In this document: positions 22,209-34,455 of the stretch, piece after piece
How the letters are laid out: each line of letters starts with the position of its first letter
Position numbering within the stretch: the stretch's first letter is position 1
Assembly (NCBI GenBank): GCA_949361645.1
Contig: OX442431.1
Coordinates: 1,731,122 to 1,795,121, forward strand
Direction: 5' to 3'
Source of the DNA: Spongilla lacustris
Lineage: Eukaryota > Porifera > Demospongiae > Spongillida > Spongillidae
DNA length: 64,000 bases
Notes under the pieces: model-generated
What the model was told of the DNA's origin: nothing
Seen by the model: the letters and a program-made list of their open reading frames with translations, nothing else
Databases searched by the model: none
Position numbers and translations under genes: made by a program

Positions 22209-23040
22209 CGATACACTTCCTGAAGCTGAAAAATCGGACGATTAAAAGCGCCGATATCGTCGCTCTGCTTCATCAGATTCTATACCATATTTGCCGAAGA
22301 GTATAGAGTTATTAAACACAACTATTTATTGTTATATATGGGATGTAAGTAATTAATTAGTTGTGTCACAATGCTCCAAAAAGGTCACTTGTGAGTGAGT
22401 GTGTCTGGCCGCGATTTATGTATAGAATAATGAGCTATATTGACTGCTACTGGTTTTCCGGATTCAATTATAGTTAGTATGCTTAGGAATGAGGACCTAA
22501 TTAATCTATGACATGGTGTTTGAAATATGGGCGTGTTCACATGTTAAACATGAGTTTCCAGTCAATGTACGTTAAACCTAGTGATTTATGGTCCAGAGCT
22601 CATCCTATAGTGTTGGCCACAGACAATAAACATCATAGCTATACTAGGCCCTCATTTAAAATTTACAGCATGCCGCATGACTTGGGCCGAAGGCCGGTAC
22701 AAAATAATACGGGCCTACTGGCGGTTTTACCCGGCCGGATTGCAGCAAAAAATTAAAGAAATGCATGCAGCTTGCGTAATACAGCATACATATGTCAATT
22801 TTTGCTACGCTATAGCTGTATGCATTTCGTAGTTTAAACTGGGACTCTGCCCGAGATCCCGATATGATGAGCGCTAATCTCGTACCCAGGCCCAAACCTA
22901 CGTAAGCATTATACACAAAAATGAATACACATGAAAAAGTTAAACTACACATCCAACCTAACTATTAACACTATAGCTAGCTAGCTACAAGGAAAACAAT
23001 ACACTAGAGATGGATTGGGCTAAGGCCCTCTTCCCAGAAT
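22209..23040. other. No gene recognised
   Basis: Sequence downstream of copy 1. It includes short palindromic strings (TAGCTAGCTAGC near 22975). Open frames are short and featureless. Confidence 0.4.
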
Positions 23041-23510
23041 GGCTCATGCCACAGCTCTCACTAAGCAGATGTTTAGGCATGCAGCCATATACGTCAGCAG
23101 AACTCTGGAATTGGGGCAGGAGAGATGGATGTCTAAATGGGTGACCAGTCTTGAGAATAAGTGTTGGGCCTCCTTCTCCCAGTTACTGTATGTTTCAACT
23201 GCCATTGGTATGCAAATCCATCCCAATTCATGACACTCTGGGTCATTGGCAGCATGCTTCCTTGTTTCTGCAGACAGAGCTGCCACACCTGCAATTCTAC
23301 TTGACTCCTTCAAGGAGACTGGAGTGAGGGGAGAAGTAACTGTGATGTCTAGGGCAGCAGGTTGGCCTCTCTCTCAACCCTCCACAAGGACGTCAGCTGG
23401 ACGATAGTGATTGTTGTCACGACACATACCATGTCCCGCTTCCACCCTGACAGACAGGTGTGTCTTGTGACATAAATCTGCAATGATGTCACGCAATTTG
23501 TTGTGTCTGA
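23041..23510 (-). pseudogene. Reverse-transcriptase element, C-terminal (RLE-like) fragment 1
   Basis: The minus strand encodes the terminal part of a retroelement polyprotein: RPADVLVEG, an in-frame TGA, then GQPAALDITVTSPLTPVSLK, AETRKHAAND, ELGWICIPMAVETYSNWEKE and a terminal LNICLVRA. The PADVLV ... LDITVTS pairing resembles the PD-(D/E)XK core of restriction-like endonucleases of R2-type non-LTR elements (inference). No RT core is present, so this is a 5'-truncated copy. The right part (from about 23219) is inside segmental duplication unit A and is matched at 44344-44650. Confidence 0.75.
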
Positions 23511-25019
23511 TGACTGTAGTTATTATTATTTAAAACCTTTATTATTGATCAGTAATGAACACATAATACATTGCAAATGGACACATGATAAGCATTTCAA
23601 TGTTCAATCGGAGATCTTGCTTTTGTGAGCAGGAAAGATCGATGGCCTCACTGAACATGTTTCAGTGTTGGTCTGTGATAGGAGGGTCTGATGACATTAT
23701 TCCAGAGTGCAAGAAGGAGAAACTCAGCTTGCATCTTAGCCAAAATAGAATAGAGGATTATGTTCTCCTGAGATAGAGAAAACAAGTGGTGCAAAGGAGC
23801 CATGCTAAATTTCTCTCACCCTCTCTTTACACCCCCGCTTCTTCTCTTGCTCATTCGACTTATAGCACTGCTTTGGGGACTTATTACGATAAGATGGGGC
23901 ATGTGGTTTAAATACTTGTGACAATGTCAGTCAAAGAAAGCCCTGTTGTCTGTGTTTCCCCCCAAAATTCAGCTGCAATATCTAGCCGTACATGTACCAT
24001 TTTAAATTTGCTGTCTTGGGACAATAGTGTTCATCATTTATTGACTGTAGTGGTGGCTCGATCCCGACTTTGTGGCATGTTTCTGAGAACCTTGCATGCT
24101 TCTTACGTACGTTAGGGTCTGTTTGATGGGATTGGCAACGGGCCCACTTGACGCTTGTTAACACCATCCACACCCAATTTCGTGCAATGTACTGCATTAA
24201 CATGCACATGAGCTGCTTCCTATAGCTGATGCCTTCAGACTTCACAGTTTGGTGTGAACCATGCAAGGCAAGATAACCAAATGGCTGGACAGCCATTAAG
24301 GGTGTGAGATTTGTGGCCTTTGATGAGGGTGATTGTTTACAACAGTTTGGGGCTTTAAAAAAAAACCTCAATTAAGTGCATGTGCCCTACATGGCAATAG
24401 TATAATACCATTGGAAAGATTCCTACATGTACATGTACATGCAGTGTTCAGAGGTTTGTAATTTATAGGGCTGGGAAAATATTTGGGGGTAATAGTCTCT
24501 ATACATAATTTGTATGGATCAAGTGAGATGGAATGGTCCTGTATCATCATCATTAGGCCAACACAATCTGTTCAAATACATCATGAGGTATAAAGTAGTA
24601 TGCGGGCAAATGCATGGTGGTCTGTTCAATACACATGCAAGAAGCGGAGTTTTCTCTTAATAACAAGGCATAACGTTTATACAATCTGGATAGAAGTTTT
24701 GGCTTATTAAACGTGGTTTCAGGACTGCATGAAGCAGGGAACATGGCTAGAAGGTAGATGTGTATGTTGGTTGAACTTAATTCATAGTTGCTACCAAGAA
24801 CCTTTTCTCAGAACATGTTTAGATATGTTGTTCTGTGTTTGCAATCCTAATGCATTTTCCTACAACAGAATGTAATGATGTGTACAATTCATAATAGTAA
24901 TACCAACTATAGTACCAAGTTTTTATTGATGCCTACTGTGCTTCCATGGCTACTTTCAACCCCATATGTAAGTGTCACTTGTTTACTTATAGCAGATGTA
25001 TACTCCCCATTCTTCATCT

Positions 25020-25700
25020 GTATGTTTTTGCACTCAAATGCATCACTGTACATTTGTGATGTGTGATGGCACAGATGGTTCTCTCCATGCTCAACTTGCA
25101 TTACATGCAGAACATCTCAGGGTGTGTATTGACATCATCCCCAATGTATCAATATCAGAAGCTATTTTGTGTTCTTTTCTTTGCCCCCCGGCTCGTTAAA
25201 TTGGTCGAAAGCTGACAACGTATTCACGGCTGTCAAATGGCGCCCCCCTTGCCCTATCCTGGCCCCCCCCCCCCCCCCCCCCCTTCCAGAAAAGCTGGGG
25301 GCGCCCATGGCCTCCTTTGCCAGCCTCTGCCCACACACTCGACAATTTAGGGGGTGGTAATCCATACCTAATCACGTATAGAACGTGTAACCTTACAAAA
25401 CGGTATGCGCATGCTATCTATGTGGCATTTCAAATATTCGCTTTGTTTGTACACGCCAGGAAAAGGGATGTATGTTTTTACCACTCAAATGCATCACTGC
25501 ACATTTGTGATGTGTGATGGCACAGATGGTTCCCTCCATGCTCAACTTGCATTACATGCAGAACATCTCAGGGTGTGTATTGACATATCAATGTCAGAAG
25601 CTATTTTGTGTTCTTTTCTTTGCCCTGTAGGCCTCCTTTGAGCCTCTGCCCACACACTCGACAATTTAGGGGGTGGTAATCCATACCTATAATCACGTAT
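25020..25700. repeat. Tandem duplication ~460 bp, two copies (unit A only)
   Basis: CACTCAAATGCATCACTG through CACTCGACAATTTAGGGGGTGG occurs at about 25030-25355 and again at about 25487-25670. Unit B has one copy (about 46200-46430). The first copy contains a poly-C run and the CTTCCAGAAAAGCTGGGG phrase that the others lack. Confidence 0.8.
25258..25310. repeat. Poly-C tract with GC-rich repeat end
   Basis: About 20 C, then TTCCAGAAAAGCTGGGGGCG. The same join of a C run to this phrase is seen near 7790 and 56765. It sits as an insertion in one copy of the local tandem duplication. Confidence 0.8.
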
Positions 25701-27199
25701 AGAACGTGTACATGTATGGACAAAACCACAATTATTCATGTTCGGCTTGTTTGTAGTGACAGAAAATTCGTCAACACTTCAGATTAGTAAATTCTTATAC
25801 ATGTAGCCACATGCCTCCTGAGCGTCGCTGTAGTACGCGTACCTTCCAGTTTAGTCACCAAAGGCCACGTCGTCGAAGTTAGTAATGCCCCTCTAGCTTC
25901 TAAATACCTGCCGCGTGACCTTACAAAATGGTATGCACATGCTATCTATGTGGGATTTTGTTTGTACACGCCAGGAAAAGGGATGTAACCTTTGAGTTTG
26001 CCTTAATTTTTTTATTCACTGTTTCTGGTGAGTCGACATAGTCTAGTCAGCTTTTACACATTAGATGTGTGCCATCATTTTAGAATGAGGTGGTAACACC
26101 GTAAATGATCTAATTGTTGGCAGCCCTAGATGTAGTCAACTTTTCATGGAGGGTGTGAGATTGTGGCCTTTGATGAGGGTAATTGTTTTATATTTGAGGC
26201 TTTTTTGTAAGCTACATGGTATAAAGTACATTCCATTGGGATGATTCCTACATGTAGTGTTCAGAGGTTCGAGGGCGGGCAGTGAAAATATTCAGGCAGT
26301 AATCAAAACATATTAGTCCCAATAGAGAGTGGCTCTGCCATAATTTGAATTTGTATGGATCCAGTGAGATGGAATGGTCCTGTGTCATCATCAGATGGCC
26401 ACTGACATCTGTTCAATTACGTCAGGTAAAACTTGGTATGCAAGCAGATGGTGGTATGTTCAAAACACAAGAAGCAGAGTTCTCTCTTTTGCCATACATC
26501 AACAGGGCATACTAATTGATCTTGGGGTGAGGAGGCTCAGCGTACATGAATGGTTTTCTAGATTGGCCACCAGACTTTCTGTGAAGTTTTCAGTACCCTG
26601 GCCTGCAGACCAGAAGCACTGTTTAGCATATATAAGCAGAGTTACTCTAGGTTGATTGTAGGACAATAGATGTACTTTTATTCAAAATAGAGGTAGTATC
26701 ATATAATAATAACCAAAGATGGCCATCGTATACTGCATTATGTATAGTATGTATTATTGTCAAAAAGTTTACAATCTAGGTAGAAGTTACAAACGTGGTT
26801 TCAGGAAGTATGGGGAGCGTGGCTAGAAGTAAGATGTGTACGTTCATTGAAATTAATTCATGGCTGCTACCTAGTATCCTTTTCTCAGAACATGTTTTTA
26901 TGTTTGCAGAAACTATATTTCTGTGTTTGCAATCTAAATGCATTTTCCTACAACACAACATAAAGATACGTACAATTCATAAGTGGTGTCCTGTGTGCAG
27001 TTATAGCTCTAACATTCGAAATGGGCGGGAAGGTTATTACTTGCCTTCCAGATTGCAATGACTGCTTTAAATCCTCTTACAAATGCAAATGCATGTGAGC
27101 AAGTAAAAGTGACACTTACATGTATGGGGTTGAAAGTAGCCATGGAAGCACAGTTGGTATCAATAAAAAGTTGGCACAACAGTTTGTATTCATTATGTA

Positions 27200-27330
27200 C
27201 CTTGTATAGGACACCACAGGACACTATAGGGCACTATAGAACACCATAGGATTCCATAGAACACCACAGGACACCATAGGACACTATAGGATACCATGGA
27301 CACATTAGGAAACCATGCATAAGATACCAT
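27200..27330. repeat. Short minisatellite, GGACACCATA-type unit
   Basis: About twelve diverged 10-11 bp units (AGGACACCATAGGACACTAT and variants). Matched in unit B at about 48305-48440. Confidence 0.85.
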
Positions 27331-27711
27331 AGGAAATACATGTAGTGGCTGATGACACAATCATTAAGGGTGTAATTTCAAGACTTCTCTGTAAACAGTG
27401 TACTGTCAATCAGGTTTCCATTCCAAAGTTTGACCTCACCAAGCCTGCTAAAGTGTGTGAAATATGTTCAGACTCATTTGTTCTTGGGTCTTCAAGATGA
27501 AGAGCCTTCCCCTGTGAAATTGGGATGGCATGCAGGCAGCTTGTGGGATTGGTTGTACCTGTTCTGCATATTTGGATGTGTGTGTATATGAACTGATGAT
27601 ATGTACTATTGATGAAGATTGGGCAAGTAGCTTCTTAATGGTGTTTATGGGAATTTGATATCTGCTAAATTTGTCAGCCAATTATATATTAGCCCATGCA
27701 TGTTTAATTTA

Positions 27712-27805
27712 GTACACACACACAGTGACACACACACACATACACACACACATGGACACATATATACACACACATGCACACACACATGCACATGCACAAA
27801 GCATA
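27712..27805. repeat. (CA)n-rich microsatellite
   Basis: Imperfect CA array with ATG and TATA interruptions. Matched at about 48732-48820 in unit B. His/Thr-rich frames here are artefacts. Confidence 0.9.
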
Positions 27806-28359
27806 CACACTGCCACCAATGGGACAAATCCAACCATGCACACTCTTTGCACAGTGCATTGTTCTTGTCATGCACCACTCCTTAAGTCAAAATCACTTCT
27901 AAAATTAAAGGTTTAGTAGGCCGTACAGCACATGAATGACTTTTAACATCAAGGGAGAGATAGTGACCAATTTGCAACTTGCACATCTGTATATCCAACA
28001 GGACTTTGCATGTCTGTGGCGGATCAGTCCTAGCTGTACTACAATGTCATTTTCAATCATGCATTCAGTGGAGATAGCTCAGAAAGGCCGCAAACGTGTC
28101 CTGGAGTTACATCTGAGTATAGATTGTGCATATGGATCACACTATCACCAATCTGGCATATAACTGTGAGTGGTTCCAGGAAATAACCATGAGGAGATGA
28201 CACTGCATGTATCCACTCCTACTTAAAGACCGTCCGTTGGTGCCAGTGTCACGTGCACACTAAGCTTAGTCCATTCCACATTCATGCAGCTTTGCTAACA
28301 TTTATAAGATCAGGAATGTGATAGCAAGGCTCAAGCTTTGAACTTGATTTGTTCATATT

Positions 28360-30250
28360 GTTGTGGCTATGAACATGGATGCAGTGCATGTGGGTTCATA
28401 CCTGCCTCCCTGTGAATACGTACACTGTAATCGTAAAGATATTCATTACATGCATTCTTATAGTGTACGACATTGTAATATATTCATGTTTCACGTATCC
28501 AATTCCTGGAACGGCTCGCGGCATGTTTACATAGACATCATTTGTGCATGTAACTTATTCAGTAGGGAGGAACAACTTAACCATTATAACTGCTACCTGC
28601 TTTACTTTCGTCCAGCACTAAAAATTCGCCGCGTTGTTGCATCTCCATGCAGATGGCCTTTAATTCGTAAGTGATTTCTATTTTATAAAACAGCTATTAA
28701 AATATATAGCTAGTTAAATTGCTATAATGAGTGAGTTGTACCTTTGCGCCAAATTGTGAGCAGCTTAAATTTCGTGTGTTCAGTGTAGACCATTTCACAT
28801 TGAGAGAGCTAGGGTGCCTTCCACTAATCTGCAGCATCTTGTCTGGCACTGTGTATAGCAATGGAGGTCTTTCCATAAACCGCATGATAGCCGTGGTATT
28901 ATATTGATGTCATGCACCCGCATTCCAATTTGACAAAATATGTTAAATTCCTGAGCCTGTGTCTTACTGTAGTTAGCCGAACATGGAAGAGTCCTATCTC
29001 ATCACCACTGCTTATCACTATAAATATTAATATATTAATGTTAGAACATGATATACGGTTTATTGTTTATTGCACTGTAGCTGTAACCCTAGTTGGGCGT
29101 GGCCGGACAGGTCAGGCCACGCCCAACTATAAGTAACCAAATAAAATTGTCTCCATGCATGTATATTTCTTCAGATACTGGTGATGGCGAGGAAAAAGTG
29201 ATATCTCAGGCCGGGGAAATATACTTCATATTTGGTAGCATTATTGGATGCTCGCCAAGCAACGGTACGAAGGGAGACCTGAAGGTGTGTTCATCGATTG
29301 CGGGGGGGTGGGGGTGGGGGGGGGGAGGGGTAACTTCCGGTAACTTGTGAACTCTGTATAAACGTCTGTATCGTAACTGGCGAAGGTACATGTGAAATAT
29401 AGTTAGGCATTTAACGAGACTCCTGACGATCGGATGGTTTAGGTTCTTGTTATCGTTATTGTAAAAGAAGGTGTCTTAACTCGTACCCAGTCCCACCGTA
29501 TTTCTCGTGAACACGCATAATTCGGATAGGAACATTTTTAAGAAATGAAAATCACACCAGCAGCTTTAGAATTGGTTGGCATTCAAGCTTCAGTGGTCAA
29601 ATAGTCTAGAGGCTGCATTGTATATCGGTGGCTGTGTTACTGTTAGCAATTTAACGTGTATTTTAACGAGTCATAATCTTTTCCTACTTGGATCCAGTTT
29701 ATTAATTAGACGCTTTTTGTTAGTGAAGTTGTTGTATAGCCAAAACTTGACGAAAAGAACGACGTGTAAAGTATCAAGCTTAGCCTAAGAGGACCAAGGA
29801 ATGAACTAGCCTGACCTTAGCGTTTTGGCGGAAGGTCAGGTATGGATTTGTGTCCATCTGATAGCAAGTATTGGCTATTATCACATATAATTATCACATA
29901 TAGCCCAGATATACATGTATGTCAGATGGACATGAACCCAGTCGGGCTACGCCCAACTAGGAATGGACTTTTGGCAGAGTCCCATATTGTACGTAGCTGC
30001 CTACACTGATCAGGCTAAATGTACATGTATACGTACACTTACTACGAAGTGTGATGGGTATAAATGTGCATGCACGTAGCTGTATATCTACATTACGCAG
30101 TGCGTGTGCCACTAGCAGTAGACTGGTTTGTGTGAGGTCAAATGTATGATATCATCAGGTGTCTGTACTAATGCAAGCTTGGCTTTTATTAATACACATT
30201 GCGTAGCTGTATCTGTGAACCCAACATCCCTCTTATTTTGTGGCTCCTAA
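28360..30250. other. Duplicated non-coding stretch with no firm gene
   Basis: Open frames such as about 29174-29285 (SDTGDGEEKVISQAGEIYFI) look exon-like after TTTCTTCAG. In unit B the same place (about 50260-50350) carries indels that shift the frame, so coding is not supported. A G-rich run lies at about 29305-29335. Confidence 0.45.
29091..29128. repeat. Perfect 14-bp-arm hairpin
   Basis: AGTTGGGCGTGGCC, ten bases, then GGCCACGCCCAACT. It is conserved in unit B at 50125-50163. It may be a minimal palindromic insertion element. Confidence 0.9.
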
Positions 30251-30261
30251 TTGATTGCCCA

Positions 30262-30405
30262 GGCTAGGGACTGCATGGTGAAGACAGAAGGTTTTGTGAT
30301 TGGTCAGCATTACAAAACAGGGTGGGTTATCCCAGGGTTGGTAGCAGATACTGAAATTGGAATAATTTGGTACCTTCTGCAACTTCCCTTGGCTAAATTA
30401 CATTA
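30262..30405 (+). CDS. Exon-like block conserved in both duplication units (unit A)
   Basis: After a TTGATTGCCCAG acceptor, the plus strand reads DCMVKTEGFVIGQHYKTGWV, then IPGLVADTEIGI, and stops about 47 codons in. The unit-B equivalent (about 51297-51420) has few, mostly third-position-like or conservative changes and an open frame. No domain is recognised and no donor is certain. It could be an upstream exon of the secreted-protein gene or a chance frame. Confidence 0.25.
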
Positions 30406-30944
30406 AAGTTATATATGCATAGGCATCCATTCTAACATCAAAAATGCCTTCTACTCTTAATTGTCTCCAACCCCAGCAGCAGACGTCATGCACAATGCCA
30501 TTCTCTTGCCTAGTAGTCTCGTTTCGTTATAGTTGGTTGGCATTAAAATGGCTAAATGTCGATTGCATCACCAGTTATGATATTGATTATTTATAAAAGC
30601 ATCCAGTTTTTAAAAAAGCTGCGGCAATGAAACTAGTAAATAAAAACATTCTTTATGAGCCGAAAGTTGGTCAGGTATTGAAGGCAACGTAATAAGCCAG
30701 GGTCTAATAATAAAGAAAAACGAAATAGTCCTATATTTAGCACACATGACACACAGAATGAGGTGCTATACATGTATATTGTTATAGTGTACTAAATGTC
30801 ATTTCCCCCTGCTTTTTGCACCACTATTGGCTTCAGATACAACTTATAGAGGAATCAAACACAGTGAATGAATTTGTGACGTCAGCGGGCATTATAAATA
30901 GCGATTTTATTGGCTATTCCACTTCCGGACCCCTCAGCCTGATC

Positions 30945-31531
30945 ATGTTCGTATATCTCACAGCAACGGTAACGGCAGTATGGATATACATTGTTCCTGG
31001 TAAGTTAGTTCTTTTTAGCTATTAAGTATTATTTACTTTAACGTAGCCTTAGAGGCGACGGAGTGCACAGTCTCTAACACCTTGCCGATGATGGCGGGTG
31101 CGGGACTTCCAACTGTCTACAACTTCTCTTGTACGGCCACGTGCAACTACTGGGTCCTCTACGTACTGGACTCCTCCATGCCGCTGGGTGGACGGTGCAG
31201 TGATCTGCCGTGCGCTATTGAAACCTCGAGTATTGACAACACTGTTAAGATAGCGCGTCAAAGTCTACGTTTGAAGATGAGCGGAAGTTGGATGACCATT
31301 GCCTCCAATGGAACCCTGATGGCGGTGGCCCAGTGTGCCTACAACTACCAAAGTTTGACACTATTCAGAACAGCAGTTATGCTGCGCCAATCCAGCACCG
31401 CCGTTTACTCTCCGTCCCCCACCCCGCCCACTACAAAATCCGCCCCCACCAAAGCTGACATAATACCTCTCGACGCATTGAATTCTACTTACGGTAGCCC
31501 ACTTCCAGAAGCTGCTGTAAAAACCGGATGA
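30945..31531 (+). CDS. Secreted Cys-containing protein, copy 2
   Basis: Exon 1 (30945-30999) starts ATGTTCGTATATCTC and encodes the leader MFVYLTATVTAVWIYIVP. Intron 31000-31046 (47 bp, GTAAGT to ACGTAG) is phase 1. Exon 2 runs 31047-31531, ending at TGA. The joined product is about 179 residues. After likely cleavage in ALEA/TEC, the mature part has Cys in TEC, NFSC, TATC, GRC, LPC and AQC (six, so three disulfides are possible). It has N-glycosylation sequons NFS and NGT, and a KMSGSWMTIASNGTLMAVAQ block. The Ser/Pro/Thr-rich tail (YSPSPTPPTTKS) ends without a membrane segment or GPI-like tail. The family is not recognised; an Ig-like sandwich is only a guess. It is nearly identical in protein to copy 3, while surrounding non-coding DNA shows many indels. 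It ends just before the giant inverted repeat. Confidence 0.65.
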
Positions 31532-31552
31532 TAAAAAGCGCCGCTCTGCCTA

Positions 31553-31612
31553 TCATATAATATAATTATAATTATAATTATAATTATAATATTATATATG
31601 TATTTGCATTAG
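31553..31612. repeat. AT-rich simple repeat
   Basis: (TATAAT/AATTAT)n array directly after copy 2; the matching part of unit B is shorter and different. Confidence 0.85.
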
Positions 31613-32025
31613 ACATTGGACACTGAATGGTGTAAAATAATTTACTTCTAGAGCTCATTATAAAGCGTGACCCTATGGAACGCCGTTGCCCTCAAAATTC
31701 AGAGCGTTTCAATATTTTATTTGTATTTATTTTTATTTTTATTTTATCAATTGTAATTTTGAAATACTATCCGATAAATAGAAACACTGTCTTGATCGCT
31801 ACTTGAAGTTGCCGTGTTTTCTCAATAAACACGTTGTTTAGTTCGCTGCGAGGTTGTTACATTTGTTGCTGTGAAACGCAGCTTGTTTTTACCCATTGAA
31901 CACCTCTTCGTTGTAGCTTGTTTGGATCGTAAGCGGGCGTGTACTAGCTCTTTAGTTCCTCTCCATACGCTTGTATTGTTAGCGGTAGCCGCGATATCCC
32001 CGATTATGTTGCTTTCCTGTCCAAA

Positions 32026-32745
32026 GCCCTCCCTTCCAGCGGCGTAGGAAGAAGTTTAAAAGTGGGGGGAAAACTTTGATGGTCATCATGGGGAGGGTGC
32101 GGGAGAGGGGTACCCGTCCCGGCGGTCCCGCCCAGCCAGCTAGGGGAGTGCTGTAAGCTTCCCCATTCTGAGCAAAAGGTAGGTTTCGCTTGGTTTTTAA
32201 TAGTATGCATAGATACACTGTAGTATCGCTAGTGTAAAAGTGGGGGGCCATGGCCCCCCCCGGCCCCCCCGGCCCCCCCCCCCCCCCCCCCCCCCCTTTA
32301 AAGTGGGGGGACAGTTGGCTTACCTCCCCCCCCCCCCCCCCCCTTTTTCTACGCCACTGCTTTCGTCTGCGTATGCTTTACCCAATCAGACCGGTGTATG
32401 CACGTTGCATTTTGAGCGGTGATAGAAAACCGGACCTTACAAGGAAAAAAACGAAATTGGAATCATTGTGTGATTGAGCATTAAAATCACACACAAATCA
32501 ATTTAAATGTTCAATCACACAGCGATTTTAAAGAGGATTTTAAAAGCCATTATTATATCAAAACTTGATTCGACGCTTTTTACCCCTTGCATGTAGGCCT
32601 ATAAGAGATCAACACATATGTTACTCTGATTGTACACAATACGAACGAAGGCTTACATGTACATGCGCATTGCTTAACTGCTGAACCTTCTGCTTCTATA
32701 AATTATATTTCCTTTACAGTGTGCTCTTTTTTCTTCTCTTGGTAC
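32026..32745. repeat. ~720-bp GC-rich insertion in the left arm
   Basis: Absent from the right arm, where GTTGCTTTCCTG passes directly into the next matching block. It contains a copy of the GC-rich repeat also seen at 7620-7860, here inverted, and two long C runs near 32253-32345. Pro-rich frames here are artefacts of the C runs. Confidence 0.65.
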
Positions 32746-32987
32746 TGGATTTCCCTTTGTTCCTTTCTCAACTCTTCAGTGTGACATTGCACCTAAGTCA
32801 TGTTTTAAAACGCTCACACGTTCACCACCAGCACTGAAAATTATAACTGGCATGATTTATTTTAATATCAGGTTTTTATACTTGTGAACATCTCAGTTCA
32901 TCACACAAGTCCCATTTAACTATAACAGTCCTTCTGAAGAAAAAGGTTTGGTATAGTTGGCAAAACCAGATATCTAGTTATAATCCT

Positions 32988-33851
32988 GTAGGGGAGGAGT
33001 GGGTTAGTTGAGCCAAATTTTAGGGTGAGGTTTATTCATTTTGGTTAATAGCCAGATATATAAAGGGGCATCACTTGGCATGTCGTAGAAATGTTAGAGA
33101 CTGGGGATGGGTATGAGAAAAAGGACATTATAAAAAATCAACTGGTGTAAAAACTAACCCAGCCAAGTGGGTCAGTTGATCTTTGAGCCATATGCTGTCT
33201 TAAGCTAAAGTTATGTGCATATGCTAGCATGAGTAGGCCAAGGCTTTCTTGTCTCTTGTCCAATGTCCAAGCATTGTGAAATAATTGATCAAAGTAAATT
33301 CATACACTAATGCATGATACTTTACCAATGAGAGCCCATAAAATTGATTTGCAAGTGTTTTAACATGATTCACAACATCATTCTCCATTTTACAAATATA
33401 AACAGAATGCCTCTGAGATTGTTTCATGGCCAAACAAGCCTAGCTCATACATGAATCAATAATGCCATATGATTGCAGTTAAAGTGTATGGCTCAACTAA
33501 CCCCTTTGCAAATGGCTCTTAACCCCACTACTAACTTCTCAAGTAAAGAGGAAAGTTGCATAAAATGGAAGCAAAGTATATAATAGTTTATTTTAAGCTG
33601 CATACTTGTACTTTCTAACACCCTAGACTGAAACAGAAATATCAATGATGAGAGCACAAAGTGTGAAAAAAATAGAATTCACTCTTATCATCAAATTTCT
33701 TATTTTTGAATGTTAGATTGTAATGAATACAAAAGCAAAATCCATATGTAGGACAAAAAGAAGTCGTTACACTTAATTTCAATATATGCTAGCATAATTC
33801 GAGTATGTAGCCAAAAAAAGGGGGGTGGTTCAACTAACCACTCCTCCCCTA
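32988..33851. mobile_element. ~860-bp TIR element inside both arms
   Basis: It begins GTAGGGGAGGAGTGGGTTAG and ends with the reverse complement form AACCACTCCTCCCCTAC. The same unit is in the right arm at about 37196-38387, where it contains the retroelement tail. It therefore predates the inverted duplication. Motifs like TTAGTTGAGCC recur inside. It has no coding capacity (a 69-residue minus frame has no domain) and is MITE-like. Confidence 0.7.
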
Positions 33852-34455
33852 CTTATAATAATTCTCAAAAGCGTTAGGCGAGTTAAGTGTATCGTTAATA
33901 ACTCAAAGGTGAAATCCTCTTGTTTAATAATTTCAATTTTCTAGTAGTCCACCAAGAACACTGATTTCTCTGCTTACATATAACAACAAGATATAAGAGT
34001 GTTCAATAGTTAACATGTACATTTACATGTGTATGCAGATTCATTGAAATTTGGATCTAAAAACACCACCTTGGGAGTGTAGAAATATCAAGATTAAGAT
34101 CTCATAATTGCTGGTGGACAAGATGATCTACAATGAAAGATGACACTTCATATTGCATTTATAATGCACCTTGGGCCTAGTATAGTTCACCAGAAGTTGC
34201 ATACAATGTTGATGAAACCTGATGTGTGGGGTATGAGGAAATGAATTTATATAGTGAATAGTAGGAGTATCCTAAATTGAATATTTTAGCCATGGAATAT
34301 ACTGTATTCTGTACATACCTGATCCAGTACTTCAATTTGACATACCATTATAATAATACTTAACGAGGCTCATATTTATATTTGTGGCCACTAATCCCCC
34401 AAGATACCTGTGTACTACATAATACATTATTATGTGCCAATGACTATTCAATGGA

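Larger units (their letters stand above)
24900..27190. repeat. Inverted repeat pair around CCATGGCTACTTTCAACCCC
   Basis: About 24905-24990 (ACTGTGCTTCCATGGCTACT through AAGTGTCACTTG) is the reverse complement of about 27095-27180. It is conserved in unit B at about 46065-46155 and 48200-48285. Possible ends of an old TIR element of about 2.3 kb. Confidence 0.6.
24300..27200. repeat. Internal ~1.9-kb tandem duplication within unit A
   Basis: Sequence at about 24300-24900 (GGGTGTGAGATTTGTGGCC through TCAGAACATGTTT and TGCATTTTCCTACAACA) recurs, diverged, at about 26150-26970. The same pair exists in unit B at about 45420-46050 and 47290-48090, so this duplication is older than the A/B duplication. 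Confidence 0.75.
23219..31625 (+). repeat. Segmental duplication, unit A (left part)
   Basis: From GCAAATCCATCCCAATTCA at about 23219, the sequence runs in parallel with unit B from about 44348. Similarity is high and interrupted by indels, and reaches ATTAGACATTGGACAC at about 31608-31623 (52636-52650 in B). Unit A continues at about 40830-41330 (52810-53400 in B), after the 9.1-kb inverted repeat that interrupts it. The unit carries the retroelement tail, an internal tandem duplication, microsatellites and the secreted-protein gene. Confidence 0.9.

Noticed and set aside
27655..27916. His/Thr-rich frames at the CA arrays (also near 48674-48920 and 1819-2023)
   Set aside because: Microsatellite translations, broken or different in the duplicate unit.
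29174..29350. Exon-like frame with SDTGDGEEKV after TTTCTTCAG
   Set aside because: The duplicate in unit B carries indels that shift the frame, and it runs into a G-rich tract.
32240..32477. Pro-rich plus-strand frames
   Set aside because: Products of the poly-C runs in an insertion absent from the mirror arm.
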